Below the pieces are notes generated by a model. It saw nothing but the letters and a program-made list of their open reading frames with translations. It searched no databases and had not been told where the DNA came from. Shown piece after piece: positions 19,886-28,763 of a stretch of 64,000 nt of DNA. A program made the position numbers and the translations under genes. Source of the DNA: Pseudomonadota bacterium (GTDB lineage: Bacteria > Pseudomonadota > Gammaproteobacteria > Burkholderiales > Rhodocyclaceae); NCBI GenBank assembly GCA_018241685.1, contig JAFEDJ010000022.1:62001-126000 (forward strand), in the 5' to 3' direction. Each line of letters starts with the position of its first letter. Position 1 is the first letter of the stretch.

Positions 19886-21352
19886 ATGAACTTTGTAATC
19901 CCTGATTTTTACCCGGCAGCGGCTGAGTTATTCGTCGTTGCAATGTCCTTCGTGATCCTCCTTGCGGGGACGTTCACGAAGCAGCCGCGCAACGTGGTTT
20001 ACGCGCTGAGCCAAACCACGCTGATCGGTGCGGCAGCAATCACGCTGTTCACGATGGACGGGCAGGTGAGCTTCACGTTCAGCAACATGTACGTGGATGA
20101 TCTGATGGGCGATTTCCTCAAGCTCGTCGTTTACTTCGCTGTGGCGATCGCGCTGCTGTATTCGCGCAGCTACATGAACGATCGCAAGATCGAGACCACC
20201 GAGTACTATGTGCTGGCGATCTTTGCGACGCTGGGCATGATGGTGATGATCACCGCCAACCATTTCCTGACCATCTACCTGGGACTTGAACTGCTGTCTC
20301 TGGCCCTTTACGCGATGGTTGCTCTGCTGCGCGATTCCGCTCGTGCAACCGAAGCGGCCATGAAGTATTTCGTGCTGGGTGCGCTGGCTTCCGGTCTGCT
20401 GCTGTATGGCATCTCGATGCTGTACGGCGCCGCCGGCACGCTGGAGATCTCGGGCGTGGCCCAGGCCATCTACCAGCAGGCCGGCAACAAGACGGTGCTG
20501 CTGTTCGGCCTGGTGTTTGTCGTTGCTGGTCTGGCCTTCAAGCTCGGTGTGGTTCCGTTCCATATGTGGATTCCGGACGTCTATCAAGGGGCCCCGACGT
20601 CCATCACGCTCTTCATCGCCTCCGCCCCGAAGCTCGCCGCGTTTGCGATGGCCATGCGTCTGTTGGTCAATGGTCTTTTCGAGTTCGCCGAGCAATGGCA
20701 GTCGATGTTGATGGTGCTGGCTGTTTTGTCGATCGTACTGGGTAACCTGGCTGCGATCGCCCAGTCGAACCTCAAGCGCATGTTGGGTTACTCCGGTATC
20801 TCCCACATGGGTTTCATGTTGCTCGGCCTGGTGTCCGGCGTAGTTGGCGGTGATCGTCATTTCGCGCTCAACGCCTATAGCTCTGCAATGTTCTACGTCG
20901 TGTCCTACGTACTGATGAGCCTGGCGTCTTTCGGTGTGCTGCTGCTGCTGTCGCGTGCAGGGTTCGAGGCCGAAGCGCTTGACGATTTCAAGGGTTTGAA
21001 CAAGCGTAATTCCTGGTTTGCCGGCGTGATGGCCATGGTGATGTTCTCCATGGCGGGTATCCCGTTCTTCGTGGGTTTCTTTGCGAAGTTTTCCGTTCTG
21101 CAGGCCGTCGTTGCGGCTGGTTATATCTGGGTCGCGATCCTGGCTGTGGTGATGTCGCTGATTGGTGCGTTCTACTACCTGCGCGTCGTGAAGATCATGT
21201 TCTTCGACGAGCCGCTGGATGCGACGCCCATTTCTGCTCCGGCTGACATGCGGGCGCTGCTGTCCCTGAACGGTATCGCCATCGCTGTGTTGGGCTTGGC
21301 TCCGCAGGCATTGATGTCTCTGTGTGCCTATTCGCTGCTGGGCTCGCTCTAG
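19886..21352 (+). CDS. nuoN: NADH-quinone oxidoreductase subunit N
   Basis: NuoN is the proximal antiporter-like proton-pumping subunit and completes the complex I set. The 488-residue protein has about 14 membrane helices, the family motif [19 protein letters not shown], the lysine helix [22 protein letters not shown] (core [14 protein letters not shown]) and the motif [18 protein letters not shown]. It is followed 49 bp later by a DUF2818 gene, the usual order in betaproteobacteria. Confidence 0.97.
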   Translation: MNFVIPDFYPAAAELFVVAMSFVILLAGTFTKQPRNVVYALSQTTLIGAAAITLFTMDGQVSFTFSNMYVDDLMGDFLKLVVYFAVAIALLYSRSYMNDRKIETTEYYVLAIFATLGMMVMITANHFLTIYLGLELLSLALYAMVALLRDSARATEAAMKYFVLGALASGLLLYGISMLYGAAGTLEISGVAQAIYQQAGNKTVLLFGLVFVVAGLAFKLGVVPFHMWIPDVYQGAPTSITLFIASAPKLAAFAMAMRLLVNGLFEFAEQWQSMLMVLAVLSIVLGNLAAIAQSNLKRMLGYSGISHMGFMLLGLVSGVVGGDRHFALNAYSSAMFYVVSYVLMSLASFGVLLLLSRAGFEAEALDDFKGLNKRNSWFAGVMAMVMFSMAGIPFFVGFFAKFSVLQAVVAAGYIWVAILAVVMSLIGAFYYLRVVKIMFFDEPLDATPISAPADMRALLSLNGIAIAVLGLAPQALMSLCAYSLLGSL

Positions 21353-21401
21353 GCGCGTTTGAGGCAATAATTTCTAACATCACTGAAAAGGCAGGCGGCA
21401 A

Positions 21402-21701
21402 GTGAAGCATTTTGGAGAGTTCGTCCTGTTATTTGCTCTGGCGAACCTGCCTTTCTTCAGTGAGCGGCTGTTCTTCGTAATCCGTCTGGCGAAGAAGAAG
21501 GCGGTTTTTCTGAGAATGCTGGAGCTTGTGGCCTATTACTTCGTGGCGGGCGTATTTCTTGGCGCCAGGGAAGTGGCTGAGAATGGCTCCCGTTATGCCC
21601 AGAATTGGGAGTTCTTTGCGATCACGATGTGCCTGTTTGCTGTTTTTGCATACCCAGGGTTTGTTTATCGTCACCTGTGGTCACGTGAGTTGAATTCCTA
21701 G
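21402..21701 (+). CDS. DUF2818 family membrane protein
   Basis: This 99-residue protein starts at GTG 21402. It has three hydrophobic segments: near residues 5-17, 38-55 and 71-90. The motifs LANLPFFSERLFF and FAYPGFVYRHLW match the DUF2818 family as I know it. The gene regularly follows nuoN in betaproteobacteria, so a role in complex I assembly or stability is a reasonable guess, but none is established. It is the last gene before the nuo operon terminator. Confidence 0.8.
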   Translation: MKHFGEFVLLFALANLPFFSERLFFVIRLAKKKAVFLRMLELVAYYFVAGVFLGAREVAENGSRYAQNWEFFAITMCLFAVFAYPGFVYRHLWSRELNS

Positions 21702-21769
21702 GCGCGCGCATTGCGTGTCCCATCGGGTATCGGATACATGTGTATGCAGATGGATGAAGTGATCATGTG

Positions 21770-21803
21770 AAACTGTGGACCTTGGTCCACAGTTTTGCTT
21801 TTT
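21770..21803 (+). terminator. Intrinsic terminator of the nuo operon
   Basis: AAACTGTGGAC (21770-21780), a CTTG loop and GTCCACAGTTT (21785-21795) form a perfect 11-bp stem followed by TGCTTTTT. It lies 68 bp after the DUF2818 stop and is the first convincing terminator since the tRNA gene, consistent with a nuoA-N-DUF2818 transcript of about 15 kb. Confidence 0.92.
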
Positions 21804-21964
21804 GGGGCACGGGGCGTGTTTGTATGTCCTGAAACGATCGTCTAGCATTCAGTCAACCGTGTTTTTTGCTTATTGGAGCTGGATCGAATTACGTTTCAAA
21901 ATGAAATTTTCGGGGCCTCTCATCGAAAGGGAGACGAGGGGAGTGCTTGTGGTAAGGCCGTAGT

Positions 21965-22285
21965 TTGGCGAAATCATTTCAGTCATCGCACATGATTCAA
22001 AAAATCGAAAATTTCGTTATTGTTGGGCGCACTAGTGATGGCAGGACTTTTCGTCCTAGTGATTGGGCGGATCGCTTGTGCGGGATAATGTCCGTATTCG
22101 GAGCGGACAATCGCATGACTTATTCGCCCTATGTAAGGCCTGCGTGTAATTTGAGGGGAGACAAGACGGTGTTGGTGGATGCGAGAATCCACGATATTGA
22201 ACCGCTGGCCTACAATTTCCTGCGCAATTTTGCAAAGGACAACGATCTGCAGGTGGAGTCACTGCCTGATGACCATTTTGGTTGA
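21965..22285 (+). CDS. DUF3579 domain-containing protein
   Basis: A small soluble protein (106 residues from TTG 21965). The core FVIVGRTSDGRTFRPSDWADRLCGIMSVFG (diagnostic part: GRTFRPSDWADRLCG), then YSPYVRP, and the C-terminal YNFLRNFAKDNDL match the DUF3579 family known in betaproteobacteria. The TTG start is supported by AAGG 7 nt upstream; the alternative ATG at 21992 has no ribosome site and would begin just before the domain. No function is established. It is monocistronic, between the nuo terminator and a long convergent hairpin. The 260 bp upstream hold only the nuo terminator and no clear promoter. Confidence 0.75.
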   Translation: MAKSFQSSHMIQKIENFVIVGRTSDGRTFRPSDWADRLCGIMSVFGADNRMTYSPYVRPACNLRGDKTVLVDARIHDIEPLAYNFLRNFAKDNDLQVESLPDDHFG

Positions 22286-22335
22286 CAGTGTTCAGCGGCG
22301 TTGTCGGTTTGCCGGTGTTCTAATTGATGTCGTGA

Positions 22336-22374
22336 AATGATAATGGGCCACGCTGTGCGTGGCCCATTATCATT
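22336..22374. terminator. Bidirectional terminator, 18-bp perfect stem
   Basis: Bases 22336-22353 and 22357-22374 are perfect reverse complements with a 3-nt TGT loop. The stem has a GC-rich top and an AT-rich base, so it presents a T-rich 3' side in both directions. It separates the convergent DUF3579 gene (+) and the PLP decarboxylase gene (-). Confidence 0.88.
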
Positions 22375-22389
22375 GGGGATGTGGTCTGC

Positions 22390-23634
22390 TCAGACCAGAA
22401 TTTCTACGACGCGCGGATGGTCGAGGAAAGCCTGAGGGCTTGCGCTTGCGCCGTAGGCGCCCGACTGGAACACCACGACGAGATTGCCGGGCTTTGCATC
22501 GGGAAGATGCATCCGGTCGGCCAGGATATCGAGCGGTGTGCAGAGAGGGCCTACAACGGATACGCTCTGACTGGAGGGCTCATCCATGCGATCACCAATG
22601 GCGACTGGGTAGTTCTTGCGGATGACTTGGCCGAAATTTCCGGAGGCTGACAGGTGATGATGCAGGCCGCCGTCAGCAACGAGGAAGGTATGACCGCGGG
22701 AGTCTTTGCGGTCTACGATCTTGCAGACATACACACCGGCTTCGCCCACCAGATAGCGTCCCAGTTCGATGACGATCTCGGCACCAGGAAGTTTGGCGGC
22801 CGCTTCCTCTTCTATGGTCTTGAGATTCGCACCGATGGCAGCAAGGTCCAAGCGTTGTTCGCCGGGGAAATACGGAATTCCGAAGCCTCCGCCGAGGTTC
22901 AGAAACTTGACCGGCGCTGGAGCAGCCTCGGCAAGCCTCAGGGCCAGATCGAAGCACTTGCGCTGGGCTTCAACGATGGCGTCGGGGCGAAGGTTCTGGG
23001 ATCCCGCAAAGAGGTGGAAGCCTTCGAACGCAAGGCCGGCCCGACCGATGTCGGCGAGCAGGTCGGGCACCCGTTCGGCATCGACGCCGAACTGTTTGGG
23101 GCCGCCGCCCATCTTCATGCCGGAACTCTTTAATTCGAAATCGGGATTTACGCGCACCGCTACGCGCACCGGCCAGCCGCTCTCCTGGCGAATGGCGGCC
23201 AGTTCTGTCACTTCGCGGAAGGATTCCACGTTGATCAGGATGCCCGCGGCGACGGCCTGGCGCAGTTCTTCATGACGCTTGCCCGGCCCTGCGAAGCTGA
23301 TGTCGCGGGGATTGGTGCCGCTGTCAAGGGCAATCCTCAGTTCGCGTCCTGAGGCCACGTCGATGCCGTCCACCAGACGGGCCATATGATCGACCACCGC
23401 AGGCATCGGATTGGCCTTCATCGCGAAATGGAGCTTGATGCCGGTCGGCAAGGCGGCTCTCAGCTCAGCGACACGTCGGGTCAGCAGGCTGCGGTCGTAG
23501 GCGTAGAAGGGGGTCTGTCCGACACGCTCAGCCAGGCGGCGGAGGGGAATACCGCCGATCAGCAGTTCGCCGTCGGCGGACTGGAATTGATCCATGGCGA
23601 CATGGACCGGCTTGTCGCGGCTTGCATCACTCAT
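22390..23634 (-). CDS. PLP-dependent decarboxylase, exosortase A system-associated
   Basis: This is a fold-type III PLP decarboxylase of the DapDC/ornithine-decarboxylase superfamily, in the subgroup found with exosortase A (TIGR03099-like). The 414-residue product from ATG 23634 has the cofactor lysine at residue 73 in HFAMKANP, an ASGREL motif, the glycine loop LNLGGGFGIPY, ELGRYLVGEAGVYV for phosphate contacts, and the active-site cysteine region GPLCTPLD. The last residues (SGAYGASASPQAFLDH) close the barrel. Its true substrate is unknown; a diaminopimelate-like or other amino acid carried as an adenylate or thioester is plausible. Its ATG overlaps the stop of the acyl-CoA ligase (ATGA), so the two are translationally coupled. 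Confidence 0.88.
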   Translation of the reverse strand: MSDASRDKPVHVAMDQFQSADGELLIGGIPLRRLAERVGQTPFYAYDRSLLTRRVAELRAALPTGIKLHFAMKANPMPAVVDHMARLVDGIDVASGRELRIALDSGTNPRDISFAGPGKRHEELRQAVAAGILINVESFREVTELAAIRQESGWPVRVAVRVNPDFELKSSGMKMGGGPKQFGVDAERVPDLLADIGRAGLAFEGFHLFAGSQNLRPDAIVEAQRKCFDLALRLAEAAPAPVKFLNLGGGFGIPYFPGEQRLDLAAIGANLKTIEEEAAAKLPGAEIVIELGRYLVGEAGVYVCKIVDRKDSRGHTFLVADGGLHHHLSASGNFGQVIRKNYPVAIGDRMDEPSSQSVSVVGPLCTPLDILADRMHLPDAKPGNLVVVFQSGAYGASASPQAFLDHPRVVEILV

Positions 23635-25235
23635 TGCTGTACCTTGTGGGCCATTTCGTATTCGGTGGAAAGTGCCTTGCGGTCGATCTTGCCATTGGGA
23701 TTGCGCGGCAGCGGACCCTCGCGAGCTTCGATTGCGGCAGGAACCATGTAGGCGGGCATGCGCTGTTTGCACTCGTTGAGCAAGGCCGCGGTGTCAAGCG
23801 GTGCGCCGTCCTTGCCAGTGGCGATGACGCAGATGGAATGACCGAGGCTAGGATGCGGCACGCCGAAGGCCACGCATTCGCCGACCAGTTGGGTGCTGTA
23901 CAGGATCTCTTCGACTTCAGTAGGACTGACGCGATAGCCGGAGGTCTTCATCATTTCGTCACGGCGTCCGATGAAGTAAAGATAGCCCTCTTCATCACGG
24001 CGAACGGTGTCTCCCGAGAACACGGCGATTTCCGGCAGGACGAAGCCCGACTGACGGCCGGGAGCAGTGTTCGGCAGGGGCTTGAAGCGCTCGGCAGTCT
24101 TGTCCGGGTCATTCCAGTAGCCCATTGCAACCAATGCACCGCGTTGGACCAACTCACCAGGCTCATTGGGGCTGCACTCAGAACCGTCTTCCCGCAGCAC
24201 CATCACTTCGGCGTTGGGAATGGCTTTGCCAATCGAGTCTGGCCGGATATCGGCTTGCTCAGGTGGCAGGAAGGTGGCGCGGAATGCTTCGGTGAGCCCG
24301 TACATCAGGAAGGGCTTTGTCTTGGGTAACTGGCTACGGAGCAGCTTGAGGGTCTCCAGCGGCATGCGTCCGCCAGTATTGGCGAAGTAGCGCAGATGGT
24401 CTGTAACCTCGGCTGGCCATTTTAGCTGAGCGAGCTGAATGTATAGCGGAGGGACAGCGGTAAGGCCGGTGACTCTCTCGCGGACGACGGTCTTGAGTAC
24501 GTCTTGCGGCAGCAAGTAGTTCAACAGCACGACTTTTGCGCCGGAGTGGAAGGCCGTTGTGAGCTGGGAAAAGCCCGCATCGAAGGACAGGGGCAGAGCG
24601 GCCAGTAGCGTGTCATCCGGACTGTTGCCGAGATAGCTGGCTACGCTCTTGGCCCCGGCCACCATGTTGCGATGGGACAGTACAACGCCTTTCGGTCGTC
24701 CAGTGCTGCCTGATGTATACAGGATGGACAGCAAATCTGTGTCGATGATCCGATGTCCCGCCTGCTTGCTGGCACAGAGGAGATCTTTCCAATCCACGAT
24801 GTTCACGCCCGTGAGGTTGGGCGCGGTTGCCGGTGTGGTGATCAACACGATATGGCGTAGATCGTGGCAATGGGGCAGTGTATCCGCGAGCAGGGGCAAG
24901 CGCTCTGCAGAGGTCACCAGCACACGGGCGTTACAGTCGCGCAGGATATGCATGACCTGCTCGCCCTTGAGAATTGGATTGACCGGAACGAAGGCGCAGC
25001 CGGCGCGGGCGGCGCCGAAGCTGGCGACGACTGTCTCGATGCGCTTTTCCAGAAAAATGCCGATTCTTTCACCGCGTTCAAGCCCTAGGCCAACTAGGCC
25101 GGCAGAAAATCCGCCCACCTGTGCGTCCAGGTCCGCATAGCTTAGGGTTGTGGCGCCCGCTGTCAGAGCTGGTGATGTGGGTGCTCGCTCGGCCGAGGCA
25201 CTGATCAGTTCGTGGAGTAGGGTGGTGTTGAGCAT
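23631..25235 (-). CDS. Acyl-CoA ligase (AMP-forming), exosortase A system-associated
   Basis: An adenylate-forming enzyme of the ANL superfamily, 534 residues from ATG 25235, in the subgroup associated with exosortase A (TIGR03098-like). The P-loop-like motif SILYTSGSTGRPKGVVLSH (residues about 190), the A5 motif MYGLTEAFR and the hinge aspartate in SGDTVRRDEEGYLYFIGRRDEMMKTSGYRVSP (core YFIGRRDEMMKTSGYRVSP) are present. The catalytic lysine region NPNGKIDRKAL lies near the C-terminus. It likely activates a carboxylate and passes it to the acyl carrier protein encoded on the opposite arm (27684) or works with the coupled decarboxylase. No ribosome site is obvious; an upstream in-frame TTG at 25286 is an alternative. 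Confidence 0.88.
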   Translation of the reverse strand: MLNTTLLHELISASAERAPTSPALTAGATTLSYADLDAQVGGFSAGLVGLGLERGERIGIFLEKRIETVVASFGAARAGCAFVPVNPILKGEQVMHILRDCNARVLVTSAERLPLLADTLPHCHDLRHIVLITTPATAPNLTGVNIVDWKDLLCASKQAGHRIIDTDLLSILYTSGSTGRPKGVVLSHRNMVAGAKSVASYLGNSPDDTLLAALPLSFDAGFSQLTTAFHSGAKVVLLNYLLPQDVLKTVVRERVTGLTAVPPLYIQLAQLKWPAEVTDHLRYFANTGGRMPLETLKLLRSQLPKTKPFLMYGLTEAFRATFLPPEQADIRPDSIGKAIPNAEVMVLREDGSECSPNEPGELVQRGALVAMGYWNDPDKTAERFKPLPNTAPGRQSGFVLPEIAVFSGDTVRRDEEGYLYFIGRRDEMMKTSGYRVSPTEVEEILYSTQLVGECVAFGVPHPSLGHSICVIATGKDGAPLDTAALLNECKQRMPAYMVPAAIEAREGPLPRNPNGKIDRKALSTEYEMAHKVQQ

Positions 25236-25367
25236 TGATTGAGAGAACGATTGTCGAGCCACGTGGGTGCGGGGCAGATGCATCAAGCATCGGGGCTGTT
25301 GAAGTCTATCCTAGCTTTCCTCTGTGGGCTGCGTGCAGGATTACACCATATGACAAATCTTGACTGG

Positions 25368-26624
25368 CTATTGAGGAAGGCCGTCTAACAGGCGAGCAAG
25401 TTCGGCAGTTCTTGAGCGGCGTGAGCAGGTGTCGGCCAAGCTGCGCAGAACTCCGCTCAATTGCTGGTTGTGCCACTGGTGCAGAGCCTCATTCAGCAGA
25501 CTTCGAATAGCGGAAGTATTGGCTATATCAGTAATCCAGGGGGCATCCAGCTTCTTCATCAGAGCTGCAGTGCTGCCGGCGGAGTCTGTCAGCGCGATGA
25601 TCGGCCGACCGGCACGTGCGTACTCGTAGAGTTTGGCTGGGATCTGCTTGTTGCAGCTTGCGCCTTGCAGCAGCAGTAAGCCGTCGGCGCGCATCATTTC
25701 TTGCAGGGCACTCCGATAAGCAATTGAAGGCTCAATCGAGACAATATCGTCGATGCCATACTCTGACAGCAGTTTGGTGTAGTAACTGTCGCTGCCTGTA
25801 GCACGCAGAATGACATGCAGTGTTTCCTTGGATGCTTCTCCAGCAGCCTTCATCTCTTTCAGTGCAGCAAAAAACGGCTTGGGATCTCGTTCTTCTGGAT
25901 AGAGTAGACCACTGTGGATAAGGACCATCTGTCCTGGAAGGCCGATACGGCTGGCGTCGAGTCCTGTTTCTGCGTCGCGGAAATTGTCTTCGTCAAACCC
26001 GTTTTCGATGACCGCCCAGCAACTTGCTGGCTTGTTCGGGTAGCGCTCCGCGTACATGTCCCGTGTGCCAGTAGTGGTGAATATCGCGTGGGTGCAATGC
26101 TTGATCAGCGCCTGTTCCAGCCGCCTGTGGGCCCGCCAAGTGGCAGGATTGGTTGGATAGCCCGGCTCCGTCATGGCATCTCGAAAGTCGACAATGAGCG
26201 GAAGTCCGGAGAGGCGATGGAGGGTCAGCGCGATGAGGTGGGCCGTGGCGATGGGGAAGGTCGAAAAGATTGCCTTGGGGCGATGTTTGCGAATCAGTTT
26301 GAGGCCCTTTATCACTCCCGCCGGCCACCAGCTCACCCAGCGGTCTGGTTGAGCCATCCATCGGAAGTAACGTCCCTTGAGCGAGAGGTGGCGAGCCGTG
26401 TCGAGACCGAAGGCGCGCTCCACGATAAGGCCCGGTGGGATTTCTTTCATCTGATCATCGCCGACGGCCTCATAGGCGCGAGGCGAAACCGTCAGGATCA
26501 TTGGCTCCCAGTCGTGGTCGCGAAGATATTGGGAGAACTTCAGGGTACGTTGGATTCCGCTACTGACCCGCACGGGGGGGTAGTGGTAAGCGATCATCAG
26601 TACGCGTCGATCAGGCATGGGCAC
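25368..26624 (-). CDS. Glycosyltransferase (GT4-like, GT-B fold)
   Basis: Starting at GTG 26624 (AAGGAG 8 nt upstream; ATG 26618 is the next option) the product is about 418 residues. The N-terminus RRVLMIAYHYPPVRVSSGIQRTLKF (core AYHYPPVRVSSGIQR) is typical of the nucleotide-sugar transferase N-domain of GT4-like enzymes. The C-domain has HSGLLYPEERDP and the donor-site region NKQIPAKLYEYARAGRPIIAL (core IPAKLYEYARAGRPI), whose glutamate is the usual nucleotide-sugar ligand. Sugar and acceptor are unknown. Context within the exosortase-associated cluster suggests a part in exopolysaccharide or protein glycan synthesis. Its base composition is lower in GC than that of genes after 34 kb. Confidence 0.8.
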   Translation of the reverse strand: MPMPDRRVLMIAYHYPPVRVSSGIQRTLKFSQYLRDHDWEPMILTVSPRAYEAVGDDQMKEIPPGLIVERAFGLDTARHLSLKGRYFRWMAQPDRWVSWWPAGVIKGLKLIRKHRPKAIFSTFPIATAHLIALTLHRLSGLPLIVDFRDAMTEPGYPTNPATWRAHRRLEQALIKHCTHAIFTTTGTRDMYAERYPNKPASCWAVIENGFDEDNFRDAETGLDASRIGLPGQMVLIHSGLLYPEERDPKPFFAALKEMKAAGEASKETLHVILRATGSDSYYTKLLSEYGIDDIVSIEPSIAYRSALQEMMRADGLLLLQGASCNKQIPAKLYEYARAGRPIIALTDSAGSTAALMKKLDAPWITDIANTSAIRSLLNEALHQWHNQQLSGVLRSLADTCSRRSRTAELARLLDGLPQ

Positions 26625-26731
26625 GTGTCTCGCTCCTTGAAAGGGCGCTTTGTAGCGCAGCCTCGCAGAGAGTGGCAATGGCTGAAAAATTGATTGTGGA
26701 TAAGCTGCGGCAGTGTAACCGAGTGGATGTG

Positions 26732-27448
26732 CTAATTCCGCGACAAGCTACGTTCATTTGCGTATTTCGGCGCCTGTAGCCGTACGCAAGGGCGCGATGA
26801 CGACGACAGGCTTACATGGAACCAGGGCGCAGCACTGATGATGGTGATCTGAATCGGGCCCAAGCACAGGAAATTGGCACTGAAGAGAGTGCGAATGCCA
26901 AGGCGACCATGTGCGGCCAGTGATGCTGGATTGAAGGCCGAGATGCGTGAGATGCTCCAACTGATGCCATGTCCACTCAGGTGAGCATTGGCACTGTCCC
27001 ACAGCCGGGCAAAGGTGCGACCGATGCGATATTTCGGCTCCACATGAACGTCGTAGTCCCAGACGCAATGCTGGGGGTCGGCAAGTTCGTAGCGGCAACG
27101 TACCTCATCTTCGTCATAGGCATTGAAGGCCAACCACAGGAATCCCGCAAACTCTTCCCCGGATAAGGCAACGAAGCAATGGGCGCCATCACTTATGCGC
27201 TTGGCAATGACCTCCGGTGGGCGAGGGAAGGCCGATGTCAGCGGAGAGCCAGGCTCAAGGAAAACGATCGGATTCTTGGTCGATGGGCGGCAGGCAGGTC
27301 GGTCTTGTACGGGTTGAGCGACGAGGTAGTAGCGCTTGATATAGGCGCGACCGGCGCTGAGTTTGCGCAATGCGTAGTCGAGGAGATACAGGCCGCCATT
27401 CAAGGTGCCCAGTTGAATGAAGTTATTGCGAATGCGCTTGAGAGGCAT
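26732..27448 (-). CDS. GNAT-like acyltransferase of the exosortase-associated cluster
   Basis: A 238-residue soluble protein from ATG 27448; no clear ribosome site, and the frame stays open upstream to 27601 with unconvincing sequence. Features resembling GNAT-fold transferases found in PEP-CTERM/exosortase loci are the N-terminal GGLYLLDYALRKLS, the FPRPPEVIAKRI segment, AGFLWLAFNAYDEDEVRCRY (strand beta-4), WDYDVHVEPKYRIGRTFARLW (core VEPKYRIGRTFARLW, a likely CoA-binding turn) and SRISAFNPASLAAHGRLG. It is not obviously the N-acyl-homoserine-like exosortase acyltransferase. The C-terminal 40 residues are low-complexity and polar. Probable role: N- or O-acetylation of a sugar or small molecule made by the cluster. 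Confidence 0.65.
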   Translation of the reverse strand: MPLKRIRNNFIQLGTLNGGLYLLDYALRKLSAGRAYIKRYYLVAQPVQDRPACRPSTKNPIVFLEPGSPLTSAFPRPPEVIAKRISDGAHCFVALSGEEFAGFLWLAFNAYDEDEVRCRYELADPQHCVWDYDVHVEPKYRIGRTFARLWDSANAHLSGHGISWSISRISAFNPASLAAHGRLGIRTLFSANFLCLGPIQITIISAAPWFHVSLSSSSRPCVRLQAPKYANERSLSRN

Positions 27449-27683
27449 GTGGTTGGTTTCGCGATGGAACGACTGGGCGATGGCCGAACTGGCGCTGTTC
27501 GCGTTCAAAGACGGTGCGTGGAGCGCGTGGAAGCGGAGGAGGCAAGAGCATGCGCTAAGCTTGCTACCTATATCACGGTCCGTACGATGATCGGCTCGCA
27601 TATAATGATATCAGTCTTGCTGTTGCCGGGCCTTGTGTTCCGGATGCTGTTTTAGTGTTTGCTTACCCGATTGGAGTTAGCTT
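27449..27683. promoter_or_regulatory. Divergent intergenic region between the two arms of the exosortase-associated cluster
   Basis: The 235-bp gap separates the acyltransferase gene (-) from the acyl carrier protein gene (+). A perfect TATAAT lies at 27601-27606 on the plus strand, within the AT-rich CATATAATGATATCAG, but no good -35 hexamer is spaced correctly from it. An activator-dependent promoter is possible. Nothing else was recognised. Confidence 0.35.
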
Positions 27684-27932
27684 TTGGATACGAAGAAGGA
27701 AGTTCTGTCGATTCTCGACGAAGTCTTGAGCCTGGGGGGGAATACGGCCCAGTTCGATGTAGACACCCCGTTGCTGGGTGCTTTGCCGGACCTGGACTCG
27801 ATGGCCGTCGTCGGTGTGATCAACATGTTGGAAGAGCGGTTCGGTTTCATCGTCGAGGATGACGAGATCGATGGCTCGACCTTCGAGACCGTTGGTTCCG
27901 TCATTGCCTTTGTGAATGGAAAGCTTGCCTGA
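27684..27932 (+). CDS. Acyl carrier protein of the exosortase-associated cluster
   Basis: An 82-residue acidic carrier protein starting at TTG 27684, with GGAG 7 nt upstream. The phosphopantetheine attachment site is Ser39 in PDLDSMAVVGVINMLEERFG (core LDSMAV), within the usual four-helix layout. Acyl carrier proteins of this type accompany the exosortase-A ligase and hydrolases. It probably holds the acyl group activated by the AMP-forming ligase at 23631-25235. The stop is immediately followed by the start of hydrolase 2, so the two are one operon. Confidence 0.85.
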   Translation: MDTKKEVLSILDEVLSLGGNTAQFDVDTPLLGALPDLDSMAVVGVINMLEERFGFIVEDDEIDGSTFETVGSVIAFVNGKLA

Positions 27933-28763
27933 ATGACTCTGCCGAGGCCGCGGCGGGAGGCTTTTTATCTCCCGGGGCCCCTGTTCGGTGGACGGTTCTG
28001 TCTTCTGACTCGTGCTCCCGATCCGATCGGTACGCTGATTTTTGTGCACCCGTTTGCCGAGGAGATGAACAAATCCCGGCGAATGGTGGCACTGGCTGCC
28101 GAGACCTTTGCTTCGCAGGGCTGGTCGACGCTGCAGATCGATCTGACCGGTTGTGGGGATAGCGGCGGGGAGTTTGGTGAAGCCTCCTGGCGTGCTTGGG
28201 TCCAGGATTGCCATGATGCTTGGGTATGGGCGACGGCCAATCTGCCGGGACGACTCGTGTTGTGGGGGATGCGCACGGGGGCTTTGCTTCTGGCTGATCT
28301 GCTTCGTTCCACGGGAATTGCAGCTCCGCTGTTGCTATGGCAACCGGTGGGTAACGGGCGCCAGCATCTGACCCAGTTTCTGCGTCTCAAGGCAGCGGCT
28401 GAAATGATGGCCGACACCGATGCCAAATCCGCCATGGATGCGGCCAGGTCGTCGTTGAAGGCTGGTGAATCCGTGCAGGTGGCCGGTTATGCCTTGCCGC
28501 CCGCGGTCGCTAACGGTCTGGAAACGGCAAGCCTGGGCTTGCCGGATGCTTATCCGGCGCCGGTGGTGGCACTTGAAGTGGGGAGCGAAGGCCGCGAGGA
28601 CGTGACGCCAGCGTTGCGGATACTCATTGACCGTTGGCAGAGTGCCGGAATTCAGGCGAGAGCCGAATCCGTGGCAGGTGCTGCTTTTTGGCAGACGCTG
28701 GAGATCGAAACCAGTTCGGCACTGATCGATGCGTCCGTACGCGCTCTGGAGACGTTCTCATGA
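27933..28763 (+). CDS. Exosortase A system-associated hydrolase 2 (alpha/beta fold)
   Basis: A 276-residue alpha/beta hydrolase-like protein resembling TIGR03101 (hydrolase 2 of exosortase A loci). The N-terminal IFVHPFAEEMNKSRRM motif and QIDLTGCGDSGGEFGE are characteristic. The nucleophile-elbow position reads LWGMRTGALL, so the usual Gly-X-Ser-X-Gly is replaced by GMRTG; the nucleophile is not obvious. The start directly abuts the ACP stop and the end overlaps hydrolase 1 (ATGA). Function is unknown; thioesterase or acyltransferase activity on the carrier protein's cargo is a reasonable guess. Confidence 0.82.
   Translation: MTLPRPRREAFYLPGPLFGGRFCLLTRAPDPIGTLIFVHPFAEEMNKSRRMVALAAETFASQGWSTLQIDLTGCGDSGGEFGEASWRAWVQDCHDAWVWATANLPGRLVLWGMRTGALLLADLLRSTGIAAPLLLWQPVGNGRQHLTQFLRLKAAAEMMADTDAKSAMDAARSSLKAGESVQVAGYALPPAVANGLETASLGLPDAYPAPVVALEVGSEGREDVTPALRILIDRWQSAGIQARAESVAGAAFWQTLEIETSSALIDASVRALETFS

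Noticed and set aside
19928..21367. Long open frame antisense to nuoN
   Set aside because: Composition is Gln/His/Arg-rich nonsense typical of the reverse strand of a membrane protein gene; nuoN is certain.
21775..21963. Short 62-codon frame after the nuo operon
   Set aside because: It starts inside the nuo terminator hairpin, has no ribosome site and resembles nothing known.
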